A DNA stretch of 64,000 bases. It comes from Bacteroidales bacterium. GTDB lineage: Bacteria > Bacteroidota > Bacteroidia > Bacteroidales > F082. The number at the start of each line of letters is the position of its first letter. The first letter of the stretch is position 1. The DNA lies in NCBI GenBank assembly GCA_016936355.1, contig JAFGYB010000001.1, forward strand, positions 1 to 64,000, given 5' to 3'. This document shows, piece after piece, positions 37,539 to 46,398 of this stretch. Position numbers and translations under genes: made by a program. Below the pieces are notes generated by a model. That model saw nothing but the letters and a program-made list of their open reading frames with translations. It searched no databases and had not been told where the DNA came from.

Positions 37539-39188
37539 ATGGACTATATCTTTAAACCTAAGTTCTTTACGGTTTTAAAATCAGGGATCAGTAAAAAACA
37601 ACTTACTTCGGATATACTTTCCGGAATTGTTGTGGGAATTGTAGCGTTGCCGCTGGCTATTGCCTTTGCGGTGGCTTCGGGTGTATCTCCAGATAAAGGA
37701 CTCATTACGGCCGTTGTGGCGGGTTTTATTATTTCGTTTCTTGGCGGGAGCCGGGTCCAGATCGGCGGTCCGACGGGAGCCTTTATCGTGATTGTATACG
37801 GAATTCTCCAGCAATATGGTTTGAACGGCTTGATGATATCTACGGTTATGGCTGGTTTTCTGCTGGTCATTTTCGGCCTGCTCCGGTTGGGCTCTCTGTT
37901 GAAATATTTTCCTCACCCGTTGATTGTCGGTTTCACCAGCGGTATCGCTCTGGTTATCTTTTCCACGCAGATCAAAGATGCTTTAGGGCTTTCCATTGAT
38001 AAGGTACCGGCCGATTTTCTGGAGAAATGGGTGGTGTATTTTAAAAATCTGAATCGAGTAAACTTCTGGGCATTGGGCATTACTATTGTTACGGTCATGA
38101 TTACTGTATTTTTTAAGAAAATCACAACCAAAATTCCGGGTTCCTTTATTGCCATATTGTTGATTACCGCTGCAGTACAGATCTTCAAGATTCCGGTAGC
38201 GTCCATTGAAACCTTTTTTGGGAACATACAGAGCAGCTTGAGTTTTCATATTCCTGCAATTCATCTTAGTGAAATTCATAATTATTTTGTTCCAGCTTTG
38301 ACCATCGCTTTGCTCGGTTCCATCGAATCGTTGTTGTCTGCCGTGGTTTCAGATGGGATGATCGGTGGAAGGCACCGATCCAATACCGAATTGATTGCCC
38401 AGGGCATTGCCAATATCGCCAGTCCGCTTTTCGGAGGAATTCCGGCAACCGGCGCCATTGCGCGTACGGCAACCAATGTGAAAAACGGGGGCCGGACGCC
38501 GGTTTCTGGGATGATTCATGCGGTTACACTATTCCTGATTATGTTGTTTCTGGGGCGCTGGGCCAAATTAATTCCCATGTCGGTTTTGGCCGGAGTCCTG
38601 ATTGTGGTTTCCTATAACATGAGTGAATGGCGTTCGTTTGTTTCAATCCTTAAGGGTACCTATTTCGATATTTTGGTGTTGTTGAATACATTTTTCCTGA
38701 CTGTTTTGGTCGATCTTACAGTTGCCATTGAAGTCGGCGTGGTTTTGTCAGCACTGTTGTTTATGAAACGTATGGCTGACATAGGAGAAAAAAGAATCAA
38801 TAATGTTGTGGATACCGATGTCATTGAAGATTATTCGGCTTTACCCGAAGGCTTGAGTGTATTTGAAATCAGTGGCCCTTTATTTTTTGCTTCGGCCAGA
38901 AGGTATTCAGAAGTATTGAAAGAAATCGGATTGAAAAGCAAGGTACTGATCATACGCATGCGCCATGTTTCGTTTATTGACCAGACCGGAATACACAATT
39001 TAAAGCATGCGCTTGATCAGCTGAACAGGGCACATATTACGGTTATTTTTTCAGGAGTAAACCAGGACCTGAGGAGGGATCTTCTGAAGAATAATATGTC
39101 GGAATGGATCAGTGATGAATTAATATTAGATCACTTCAATAAGGCACTGAAGGTGGCTGAGGACAAAATTCGTGACTTAAATTTCTGA
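37539..39188 (+). CDS. SulP family anion transporter with STAS domain
   Basis: 549 residues from the ATG at 37539 (MDYIFKPKFFTVLK). About 10-14 transmembrane segments, with the SulP signatures VGIVALPLAIAFAVASGVSPDKGLITAVVAGF and SRVQIGGPTGAFIVIV, and TIALLGSIESLLSAVVSDGMIGGRHRSNTELIAQGIANI. A cytoplasmic STAS domain covers about 440-545 (VFEISGPLFFASARR, VLIIRMRHVSFIDQTG). Members carry sulfate, bicarbonate or dicarboxylates, usually with Na+ or H+; the substrate is not clear. Its promoter and a terminator-like hairpin at 39202 suggest it stands alone. Confidence 0.93.
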   Translation: MDYIFKPKFFTVLKSGISKKQLTSDILSGIVVGIVALPLAIAFAVASGVSPDKGLITAVVAGFIISFLGGSRVQIGGPTGAFIVIVYGILQQYGLNGLMISTVMAGFLLVIFGLLRLGSLLKYFPHPLIVGFTSGIALVIFSTQIKDALGLSIDKVPADFLEKWVVYFKNLNRVNFWALGITIVTVMITVFFKKITTKIPGSFIAILLITAAVQIFKIPVASIETFFGNIQSSLSFHIPAIHLSEIHNYFVPALTIALLGSIESLLSAVVSDGMIGGRHRSNTELIAQGIANIASPLFGGIPATGAIARTATNVKNGGRTPVSGMIHAVTLFLIMLFLGRWAKLIPMSVLAGVLIVVSYNMSEWRSFVSILKGTYFDILVLLNTFFLTVLVDLTVAIEVGVVLSALLFMKRMADIGEKRINNVVDTDVIEDYSALPEGLSVFEISGPLFFASARRYSEVLKEIGLKSKVLIIRMRHVSFIDQTGIHNLKHALDQLNRAHITVIFSGVNQDLRRDLLKNNMSEWISDELILDHFNKALKVAEDKIRDLNF

Positions 39189-39201
39189 TTTTCATACGAT
39201 A

Positions 39202-39228
39202 AAATCCATCATTGCGAGTGCTGGATTT
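39202..39228 (+). terminator. Possible terminator of the SulP gene
   Basis: A 7-bp stem AAATCCA/TGGATTT with a 13-nt loop, followed by CTTTC. It is weak, but it sits 14 nt after the stop codon. Confidence 0.4.
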
Positions 39229-39314
39229 CTTTCGGATGGTTCAATAATTCAACTGTGATTAGCTCCTCTGAATTTTTTGAGCTTTAAAATGAAGATACTA
39301 TCTGTGCAGAAAAA

Positions 39315-39346
39315 ACAAAACCCACTCCATTTGGCGTGGGTTTTGT
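39315..39346 (-). terminator. Rho-independent terminator of tRNA-Ser(UGA)
   Basis: A perfect 11-bp stem (39315-39325 with 39336-39346) just downstream of the tRNA on the minus strand, with T-rich flanks (TTTTTCTGCAC on that strand). Confidence 0.85.
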
Positions 39347-39350
39347 TTAG

Positions 39351-39435
39351 CGGAGAGAGAGGGATTCGAACCCCCGGACCCGTGAAGGTCAACGGTTTTC
39401 AAGACCGCCGCATTCGACCGCTCTGCCATCTCTCC
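39351..39435 (-). tRNA. tRNA-Ser (anticodon UGA)
   Basis: The minus strand shows acceptor GGAGAGA/TCTCTCC with discriminator G at 39351, T loop TTCGAAT, a long variable arm, and anticodon TGA at 39399-39401. It is 85 nt and CCA is not encoded. It is followed by its own terminator. Confidence 0.93.
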
Positions 39436-39565
39436 AGAGAGGCGCAAAAATACACTTTTTTTCTTTTTCCAAAAAAAGAATTTCCAAAAATATCGGATAA
39501 TACATTCTGGGTTTAAACAAGTTCAGGTTTCCATCGGTTTCTGATACGAAATTGGAAAAATAGTG

Positions 39566-39573
39566 TACATTTG
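39566..39573 (+). promoter_or_regulatory. -7 promoter box of the C1 peptidase gene
   Basis: TACATTTG matches TAnnTTTG, 59 nt before the ATG. Confidence 0.5.
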
Positions 39574-39632
39574 ACAAGAATTGAAGGCCGCATCCGTGAC
39601 CTTGTGTTTAACAAATCATTAAATCATTTAAA

Positions 39633-40886
39633 ATGAAAAAAGTTACACTTTCAATGATCTTCATGGTGCTTTTCTCGACCATGACGGTCCAGGCCCAGAA
39701 CAACGAAAAGGGCGTTTTTGTAAAACCTGAAAATACCTATTATCCCGATGTGATCATGAAGGCGGTTCATGCATACGATGCAAAAATGAATCCGCAACAG
39801 GAAACCAAACAGTTTGTATTGGATCAGTCGGGAATGAACTTACCCAACAAGGTTGCCGATTATAAGGATCACGACTACTGGCATTTCCCTCCGATTTCAC
39901 AAGGGAATACAGGTACCTGCTGGAGTTTTTCCACTACTTCGTTTATGGAATCGGAAGAGCATCGTATATATAATAAGGATGTTCGCCTGTCTGAAATGTA
40001 TACTGTTTACTGGGAATACATTGAAAAAGTGAGCCGTTTTGTGGCTACCCGTGGAAACTCGAGAGTGGAAGAAGGTTCGGAAGCCAATGCGTTGACCCGC
40101 ATTTACAAGAAATACGGTATTGTCCCCCGTGAAGTATATACCGGTTTGTTGCCAGGTCAGGAATTTTATGATCATTCCAAACTGATTGCAGAATTGCATA
40201 CCTATCTGGCCAGTGTGAAAAAATCGGCGGACTGGAACAAAGCAGCCGTTATTGCTACTACAAAATCTATTTTAAACCATTACATGGGTGTACCTCCCAC
40301 CGAATTTACCTACAAAGGTAAAACCTACACCCCTAAATCGTTCCTGAAAGACTATCTGAAACTGAATATGGATGATTACGTAGATGTGTTGTCGTATATG
40401 CAGAAACCTTTCTGGAAACAGGTGGAATACCAGGTTCCCGACAACTGGTGGCACAGCAAAGCCTATTACAATGTTCCGTTGAATGTATTCATGAACATTA
40501 TCAATAGTGGTATGGAAAAGGGTTATACGGTTTGTATCGGAGGCGATGTGTCAGAAGCAGGTCTTTCCCATAAAAACAATACCGCTCTGATTCCTTCCTT
40601 CGACATTCCGGCACAATACATCAACGATGATGCCCGTCAGTTCCGCTTCTCTAACGGAACGACTACTGATGACCACGGCATGCACATGGTTGGTTATCTG
40701 AAAGATAAAAAGGGAAACTTCTGGTATCTAATTAAAGATTCCAGCTCCGGCTCCAGAAGTATTGATCCCAAAAGTCCTGAATTTGGATATTATTTCTTCA
40801 GTGAACCTTATGTGAAACTAAAAATCATGGATATAATGGTTCATAAGGATCTGCTGAAACCTTATTTGAAAAAATTTAATCAATAG
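39633..40886 (+). CDS. Exported C1-type aminopeptidase (PepC/bleomycin-hydrolase-like)
   Basis: 417 residues with a signal peptide ending in VQAQ, so it is exported, unlike the cytosolic PepC of other bacteria. The papain-like catalytic Cys is in ISQGNTGTCWSFSTTSF (with the oxyanion Gln), and the His is in TTDDHGMHMVGY. The third catalytic position, normally Asn in an NSWG motif, reads IKDSSSGSR, so Asp replaces Asn. The rest follows the bleomycin-hydrolase layout. It likely trims peptides in the periplasm; activity with Asp at that position is uncertain. It is flanked by its own -7 box and a terminator. Confidence 0.88.
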   Translation: MKKVTLSMIFMVLFSTMTVQAQNNEKGVFVKPENTYYPDVIMKAVHAYDAKMNPQQETKQFVLDQSGMNLPNKVADYKDHDYWHFPPISQGNTGTCWSFSTTSFMESEEHRIYNKDVRLSEMYTVYWEYIEKVSRFVATRGNSRVEEGSEANALTRIYKKYGIVPREVYTGLLPGQEFYDHSKLIAELHTYLASVKKSADWNKAAVIATTKSILNHYMGVPPTEFTYKGKTYTPKSFLKDYLKLNMDDYVDVLSYMQKPFWKQVEYQVPDNWWHSKAYYNVPLNVFMNIINSGMEKGYTVCIGGDVSEAGLSHKNNTALIPSFDIPAQYINDDARQFRFSNGTTTDDHGMHMVGYLKDKKGNFWYLIKDSSSGSRSIDPKSPEFGYYFFSEPYVKLKIMDIMVHKDLLKPYLKKFNQ

Positions 40887-40898
40887 CATTGACTATAT

Positions 40899-40930
40899 AA
40901 ACCGGGCAATACAGAGGTGTTGTCCGGTTT
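40899..40930 (+). terminator. Rho-independent terminator of the C1 peptidase gene
   Basis: An 11-bp stem (40899-40909 with 40920-40930, one G-T pair) followed by TTTCG and starting 12 nt after the stop. Confidence 0.8.
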
Positions 40931-41059
40931 TTTCGAATTATAGAAGCAGTTATCTTCTGCCGTGTTAATGATCACATAATTCGGTATTTAAAAAAAACTT
41001 AAAATAAAATTTGCTACATATATTTTTTTGTATCATTGTAAAAATGTTGTTAAAGATTC

Positions 41060-41866
41060 ATGGATAAAAAGGTAGTGGTTATTACGGGAGCCAGTTCAGG
41101 GATAGGAAGAGCTTTGGCGTTGGAATTTGCGAGCCGTGGCGATGTGGTGGTTTTGGGTGCCCGCAGAGAAGAAGAATTGAAGACATTAATTAAAGAAATT
41201 GAAAATAAAGGCGGAGAAGCTCTGTATCATGTAACTGATGTTACCAGCGAAAAAGATTGTCAGCAATTGATTGATTTTACTCTGCAGAAATACAATCGCC
41301 TTGATGTGTTGATCAACAACGCAGGAATTTCCATGCGGGCATTGTTTCGTGATGCATCGGTTGACGTCATCAAGAAGTTGATGGATGTGAACTTCTGGGG
41401 GACGGTGTATTGTACCAAATCGGCATTGCCGGCTTTGCTGGAAAGCAAAGGTACGGTGGTAACGGTTTCTTCCATTGCGGGCATTAAAGGTCTTCCGGGT
41501 AGAACCGGTTATTCTGCATCCAAGTTCGCCTTGCAGGGTTTCATGGAAAGTCTTCGTACGGAAAACCTGAGAACCGGGTTGCATGTGTTGATGGCCTATC
41601 CGGGATTCACGGCTTCCAATATTAGAAATACAGCTTTGGTTGCCGATGGTTCACAACAGGGAGAATCGCCGCTGAATGAAGGCAAAATTATGTCGGCCGA
41701 AGAAGTGGCTAAAAACATTTACAGGGCCGTTCAACAAAAGAAAAATAAATTGGTTTTGACGACCGAAGGAAAATTAACTAATTTAGTAAGTAAGTTTTTC
41801 CCCTCTTATCTGGAAAAATTAGTCTATCGGAAAATGGCCAAAGAGCCAGGATCTCCGTTTAAATAA
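41060..41866 (+). CDS. Short-chain dehydrogenase/reductase (DHRS7-like)
   Basis: 268 residues. NAD(P) motif TGASSGIGRA (9-18), NNAG at 86-89, catalytic Ser138, Tyr151 and Lys155 (YSASK). The two Arg after the second strand (GARREEE) suggest NADP(H). The C-terminal stretch (NLVSKFFPSYLEKLVYRKMAK) is basic and amphipathic, as in membrane-associated DHRS7-like enzymes. The substrate is unknown. A small acidic protein gene follows 45 nt later. Confidence 0.88.
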   Translation: MDKKVVVITGASSGIGRALALEFASRGDVVVLGARREEELKTLIKEIENKGGEALYHVTDVTSEKDCQQLIDFTLQKYNRLDVLINNAGISMRALFRDASVDVIKKLMDVNFWGTVYCTKSALPALLESKGTVVTVSSIAGIKGLPGRTGYSASKFALQGFMESLRTENLRTGLHVLMAYPGFTASNIRNTALVADGSQQGESPLNEGKIMSAEEVAKNIYRAVQQKKNKLVLTTEGKLTNLVSKFFPSYLEKLVYRKMAKEPGSPFK

Positions 41867-41911
41867 GGACATTAACTTAAAAATAATTATACAATAAAGG
41901 AAAAAAAGGAA

Positions 41912-42364
41912 ATGTTAGATTCATATGTAATAATACCCCAAAAAGGGTTGGGCGAGCTGACCTTTGGGATGGATATGGAAAAAGTAGTTTCTGCATTGGG
42001 TGAACCCGAAGAAGTGGATAATTTTGAAAGCGAAGAAGAAATGAATGCGGTATTGCTTCATTACTGGGATAAAGGCGTATCCATATTTTTTGAAGGTCAT
42101 ACCCGCCAGGTAGTGGCTGGTATGGAAACGGATCACCCCGAAGCCATTCTGTTTGGGAAGAAGATTATGGGGATGTCTGAAAAAGATACCATTGCATTGA
42201 TGCATGAAAACGGCTGGGAAGAATTTGACAGGGAAGAAGAAGACGGAGAAACCCGCCTGTCTTTTGAAGAACTGATGATCGATTTTTATATTAAAGACGG
42301 TTCCGTTGCTTTTGTCAACTGGGATGTGATTGTGGACAGTGATGGCAATGTAACTGAATTGTAA
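41912..42364 (+). CDS. Acidic hypothetical protein with a BLIP/SmpA-like motif
   Basis: 150 residues, strongly acidic, without a signal or membrane segment. The N-terminus GLGELTFGMDMEKVVSALGEPEEVD resembles the start of the small BLIP/SmpA-type alpha-beta fold (pG-x5-ev-x3-lG-x-P), and a second half with GKKIMGMSEKDTIALMHENG may repeat it. I do not recognise a named family. Possible roles such as an immunity or binding protein would be guesses. It lies between the SDR gene and uvrB on the same strand. Confidence 0.75.
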   Translation: MLDSYVIIPQKGLGELTFGMDMEKVVSALGEPEEVDNFESEEEMNAVLLHYWDKGVSIFFEGHTRQVVAGMETDHPEAILFGKKIMGMSEKDTIALMHENGWEEFDREEEDGETRLSFEELMIDFYIKDGSVAFVNWDVIVDSDGNVTEL

Positions 42365-42424
42365 GCTTCCGTTTTTTTATTTCCAGATATGCAGAAAGTT
42401 AAATAACGCTGCAAAATAGTCCAC

Positions 42425-44449
42425 ATGTCCTTTAATTTAGTTTCGGAATACAAACCCACAGGGGATCAGCCCCAGGCGATTCAGCAATTGACAGAAGGCT
42501 TGAAAAGAGGTGATGATGCCCAGGTTTTGCTGGGGGTAACCGGTTCAGGAAAGACTTTTACCATAGCCAATGTGCTGGCACAGGTGGACCGCCCCACGCT
42601 GGTACTGAGCCACAACAAAACGCTGGCGGCTCAGTTGTACGGTGAATTCAAGCAATTTTTTCCAGATAATGCGGTGGAGTATTTCGTATCTTATTACGAT
42701 TATTACCAGCCCGAGGCATATATTCCAGTTACAAACACCTACATTGAAAAAGATCTTTCCATCAACGAGGAGATTGAAAAATTGCGGTTGTCTGCCACAT
42801 CAGCCTTACTCTCAGGCAGGAGGGATGTGATAGTGGTTTCATCGGTATCCTGTATTTACGGTATTGGAAATCCTGAGGACTTTACCAGCAATGTGGTGGA
42901 TTTGCGCACAGGTCAGGTAATAACCCGGAATAAACTGTTGCAACGATTGGTGAATGCACTTTATTCGCGTAATGAAGTGGAACTGGGTAGGGGCAACTTT
43001 CGGGTGAAAGGAGATACAGTGGATGTGTTTCCAGTATATGCGGAAAGAGCCTTCCGGATAATTTTCTGGGGCAACGAAATTGAATCGCTGGAATCGATTG
43101 ACCCCTTGTCGGGAAAACGGATCGAAACCCTTCAGGATATAGTGATCTATCCTGCCAATATTTTCGTGACTTCGCAGGATAAAATGAAAGGGGCCCTGAT
43201 GGATGTTCAGATGGACATGAAAAAACAGGTGGATTATTTTCATGAAATAGGCAAGCATCTGGAAGCCAAAAGGCTGGAAGAACGAGTGACTTACGATGTG
43301 GAAATGATGAGGGAACTGGGATATTGTTCCGGTATTGAAAATTATTCACGCTATTTTGACGGACGAAAACCGGGTTCCAGACCCTTTTGTTTGCTGGATT
43401 ATTTCCCTGATGACTACATCACGGTGATTGATGAAAGCCATGTAACCATGCCGCAGATCCGCGCCATGTACGGTGGCGATCGTTCACGGAAGCAAAATCT
43501 GGTGGAATATGGTTTTCGGTTGCCGGCTGCACTGGACAACCGGCCGTTGAAATTTGATGAATTTGAGCAACTTTCCAGACAGATAATCTTTGTGAGTGCC
43601 ACACCAGCCGACTATGAATTGCAGCGTTCGGAAGGGGTTGTCGTAGAACAATTAATCCGGCCAACCGGTTTGCTGGAACCGTTGATTGAAATCCGTCCCA
43701 GTCTGAATCAGATTGACGATCTCCTGGATGAAATAGATCAGACGGTTAAAAAGGGTACCCGGGTGCTGGTAACAACCCTGACCAAGCGTATGGCGGAGGA
43801 ATTAACCAAATATTTGCTGAATCTGAACATTAAATCCAGGTACATTCATTCCGATGTGGAAACACTGGAACGCATAGAAATTATGCGGGATCTTCGGCTG
43901 GGAACTATTGATGTGCTGATTGGAGTGAATTTGTTGCGTGAAGGGCTGGATTTGCCCGAGGTTTCACTGGTAGCTATCCTGGATGCCGATAAAGAAGGAT
44001 TTCTGCGCTCGGAACGTTCATTGACTCAGACAGCAGGCCGCGCTGCCCGAAATGTGGACAGCAAAGTGATCTTTTACGCGGATAAGATCACCGATTCCAT
44101 GCGGCGTACCATGGACGAAACCCAGCGCAAAAGAGAAAAACAGATGGCCTACAATCAGGAACACGGCATCACACCTACACAAATAGTGAAATCGATGAAT
44201 GCTATTCTGGGACAAACGGCAGTTGCTGACAGTGGTAAAAAGGAAGAAAAGGCCTATATAGAAGATGAACACCCGAATGTAGCTGCAGATCCGGTGGTAC
44301 AGTATATGAGCGCCGAAGCAGTAAAAAAAGCCATTGAGAAAACCAAAAAAGAAATGCAGGATGCAGCCAAACAACTGGATTTCATCGAAGCGGCCCGCTT
44401 GAGGGATGAAATAAAAGTCCTGGAGGAATTATTGGAAAAGAAGACCTGA
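42425..44449 (+). CDS. uvrB: Excinuclease ABC subunit B
   Basis: Damage-verifying helicase of nucleotide excision repair, 674 residues, partner of UvrA (11916). Walker A GVTGSGKTFT, the beta-hairpin region YYDYYQPEAYIP, helicase motifs DESHVTMPQIRAMYGGDRSRK and FVSATPADYE, ATP motif IDVLIGVNLLREGLDLPEVSLVAILDADKEGFLRS and QTAGRAARN, and a C-terminal UVR motif for UvrC contact (QLDFIEAARLRDEIKVLEELL). The length is standard. No uvrC is in the window, but a Cho-like nuclease is (36054). Confidence 0.99.
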   Translation: MSFNLVSEYKPTGDQPQAIQQLTEGLKRGDDAQVLLGVTGSGKTFTIANVLAQVDRPTLVLSHNKTLAAQLYGEFKQFFPDNAVEYFVSYYDYYQPEAYIPVTNTYIEKDLSINEEIEKLRLSATSALLSGRRDVIVVSSVSCIYGIGNPEDFTSNVVDLRTGQVITRNKLLQRLVNALYSRNEVELGRGNFRVKGDTVDVFPVYAERAFRIIFWGNEIESLESIDPLSGKRIETLQDIVIYPANIFVTSQDKMKGALMDVQMDMKKQVDYFHEIGKHLEAKRLEERVTYDVEMMRELGYCSGIENYSRYFDGRKPGSRPFCLLDYFPDDYITVIDESHVTMPQIRAMYGGDRSRKQNLVEYGFRLPAALDNRPLKFDEFEQLSRQIIFVSATPADYELQRSEGVVVEQLIRPTGLLEPLIEIRPSLNQIDDLLDEIDQTVKKGTRVLVTTLTKRMAEELTKYLLNLNIKSRYIHSDVETLERIEIMRDLRLGTIDVLIGVNLLREGLDLPEVSLVAILDADKEGFLRSERSLTQTAGRAARNVDSKVIFYADKITDSMRRTMDETQRKREKQMAYNQEHGITPTQIVKSMNAILGQTAVADSGKKEEKAYIEDEHPNVAADPVVQYMSAEAVKKAIEKTKKEMQDAAKQLDFIEAARLRDEIKVLEELLEKKT

Positions 44450-44464
44450 TTTGACTGAAAAGTG

Positions 44465-44472
44465 TATTTTTG
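44465..44472 (+). promoter_or_regulatory. -7 promoter box of the 44503 gene
   Basis: TATTTTTG matches TAnnTTTG, 31 nt before the ATG and 15 nt after the uvrB stop. Confidence 0.5.
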
Positions 44473-44502
44473 CAGCGTTGTTTTTCGTTGTAAATCTGTA
44501 CG

Positions 44503-45918
44503 ATGAGTTCAAGAGATATTTTACCCACAGGTCGCAAAGCCTTACAAATTAATATTGATACAAATTTTTACGGAACTTTTGCCGAGATTGGTGGTGGTCA
44601 GGAAGTGGCACGCCACTTTTTTTTAGCCGGAGGAGCCTCCGGAACCATTGCCAAGTCAATATCGGCATACGACAAAAGTTTCAGTGATGCCCATTACAAC
44701 AAACATCAAAAAGGACGTTATGTTTCCGAGGACCGACTGACCAAGATGCTTAATTATGAGTACAATCAGTTGGACGAATTATTGCCCGAAAGAAAAAAGG
44801 ATACCTGTTTGTTTGCTTTTGCCGACACGGTGGAAGTACTGAATTACAACAAAGATAATTACAGCCATGGCTGGATGGGAGTACGGTTTCAGTTGACACC
44901 CGATGGCCCTGCTAACACAGTTGTGCTTCATGTTAAATTGCAGGAACCGGATGGTCTGCTTCAGCAAACTACGCTGGGAATTCTGGGGGTGAATCTGTTG
45001 TATGCCTGTATTCGCTATCATCAACATCCGAGACAATTTCTGGAATCACTGGCTGACAACCTTACGCTGGATCGTTTTCGAGTCAATGCCATCCGTATGG
45101 ACGGGCCTGATCTCGAGTATGTGGATAACAGGCTATTGGCTGTTCAGCTGGTCAAATCGGGAATGTCTCATGCTGTAATGTTTGATAAAAACGGTGATGT
45201 ACAGCAACCTTCTGAAATGTTGTACAAAAAGAACGTACTGGCTTTCAGAGGAACTTTTCGTCCGATTACCTACATTGCCAAAGACATCCTGAACAAGAGC
45301 ATGGAACTTTTTAAGAAGGATGAAGATTATGAAGAAGGCAATACTCTGTCGTTTTGTGAGCTGACATTAAATAATTTGTCCACAAAAGACGAAGAGGTTG
45401 ATGAACAGGATTTTCTGGAAAGAGTAAACATGCTGAACAGCATTGGGCAAAATGTGATGGTTTCTGATATTCAGGAGTATTTCAGACTGGTTGATTTCTT
45501 TAAGTTATTCAAGCTGAAGAAGCTGCGCATTGTTATGGGGGTTCCTACCCTTGAAAAAGTGTTTGATGAAAAATACTACACAAACTTGCGGGGAGGTTTA
45601 CTGGAATCCATTGGGATTATGTTTCCCAAAAATATGAAGCTCTACATTTATCCTACGCTTCGAAAATCAGGTGATAAAAGTGAACTAACCACTTCAAAAA
45701 ACCTAAATATGGATAGCAAACACAAACTGTTGTATGAGTATTTGCTTGAAAACCATTTTATTCTTGATATCAAAAGTTCCATGTCGGATCAGCTGCACAT
45801 AAAATCACGGGAAGTGTGGCAAATGATCCGGGACGGCAATGCCGACTGGGAAAAGTATGTTCCCATGAAGATTGCCAAAATCATTAAGGAAAAAAAGCTG
45901 TTTAAAGATAAAATTTAG
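44503..45918 (+). CDS. Conserved protein of unknown function, GGGQEVARxFF family
   Basis: 471 residues. It begins with ALQINIDTNFYGTFAEIGGGQEVARHFFLAGGASGTIAKSISAYDKSFSDAHY and continues with CLFAFADTVEVLNY and HGWMGVRFQ. I recall homologues in cyanobacteria, planctomycetes and Bacteroidetes, often labelled nicotinate-nucleotide adenylyltransferase or TonB receptor. Neither name is supported: no HxGH nucleotidyltransferase motif and no signal or barrel are seen. The protein is soluble-looking and mixed alpha/beta. The function is unknown. It converges on the ThrRS-ED-like gene with a 2-nt gap. Confidence 0.8.
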   Translation: MSSRDILPTGRKALQINIDTNFYGTFAEIGGGQEVARHFFLAGGASGTIAKSISAYDKSFSDAHYNKHQKGRYVSEDRLTKMLNYEYNQLDELLPERKKDTCLFAFADTVEVLNYNKDNYSHGWMGVRFQLTPDGPANTVVLHVKLQEPDGLLQQTTLGILGVNLLYACIRYHQHPRQFLESLADNLTLDRFRVNAIRMDGPDLEYVDNRLLAVQLVKSGMSHAVMFDKNGDVQQPSEMLYKKNVLAFRGTFRPITYIAKDILNKSMELFKKDEDYEEGNTLSFCELTLNNLSTKDEEVDEQDFLERVNMLNSIGQNVMVSDIQEYFRLVDFFKLFKLKKLRIVMGVPTLEKVFDEKYYTNLRGGLLESIGIMFPKNMKLYIYPTLRKSGDKSELTTSKNLNMDSKHKLLYEYLLENHFILDIKSSMSDQLHIKSREVWQMIRDGNADWEKYVPMKIAKIIKEKKLFKDKI

Positions 45919-45920
45919 CC

Positions 45921-46331
45921 TTAAAAGCTTTTAAAGATTCTGGCCTGGGAAATGCCGGGTGCTTTCACATCAATATCCAGGAAATATCCGAATGGAGTTT
46001 GACTGCATTCGTAGTCAGCATTGTTCATGCGGGCTTCAACAAGATCAAAAAGATTTTTAGTGAAATGGGGATCTGCTTTGCTTTCTGATAAATGGGCAAA
46101 GGAATGAAGTACAACTTGTTGGGTGTTGTTTTTTTTGGCGGCCCATTTCAGGTTTTTCACCATTTTGGTTTCCGTATTCTTTTCATTTTCCTGATCCGCC
46201 TCTTCCGTCTGGATAAAAGCTACCAGGGCATTTTCATACGTTCCATTTTCGCTAACTTCCGGAAAGTCTTCCAGGGTTTTGCTTACCGGGCGATAACCAA
46301 ACTGGTCACAATAGATCATTAATAATTTCAT
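45921..46331 (-). CDS. Stand-alone archaeal-type threonyl-tRNA synthetase editing domain
   Basis: 136 residues that match the N-terminal editing domain of archaeal ThrRS (a D-aminoacyl-tRNA deacylase-like fold) along the whole length: MKLLMIYCDQFGYRP at the start, ALVAFIQTEE, VVLHSFAHLSESKADP, and TPFGYFLDIDVKAPGI at the end. In archaea it removes Ser from Ser-tRNA(Thr). Here no synthetase part is attached. The residue after the PFGY motif, a Lys in the archaeal enzymes as I recall, is Leu after an inserted Phe, so catalysis may differ. It is convergent with the 44503 gene. Confidence 0.82.
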   Translation of the reverse strand: MKLLMIYCDQFGYRPVSKTLEDFPEVSENGTYENALVAFIQTEEADQENEKNTETKMVKNLKWAAKKNNTQQVVLHSFAHLSESKADPHFTKNLFDLVEARMNNADYECSQTPFGYFLDIDVKAPGISQARIFKSF

Positions 46332-46398
46332 TCCTGTGATTTTTTATCGAAACAAAGATAAGGATAACCACAGGAATGAAATCTTGAAACAAACAATA

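Noticed and set aside
44503-45918. Annotation as nicotinate-nucleotide adenylyltransferase
   Set aside because: No HxGH or ISSTxxR motif is visible.
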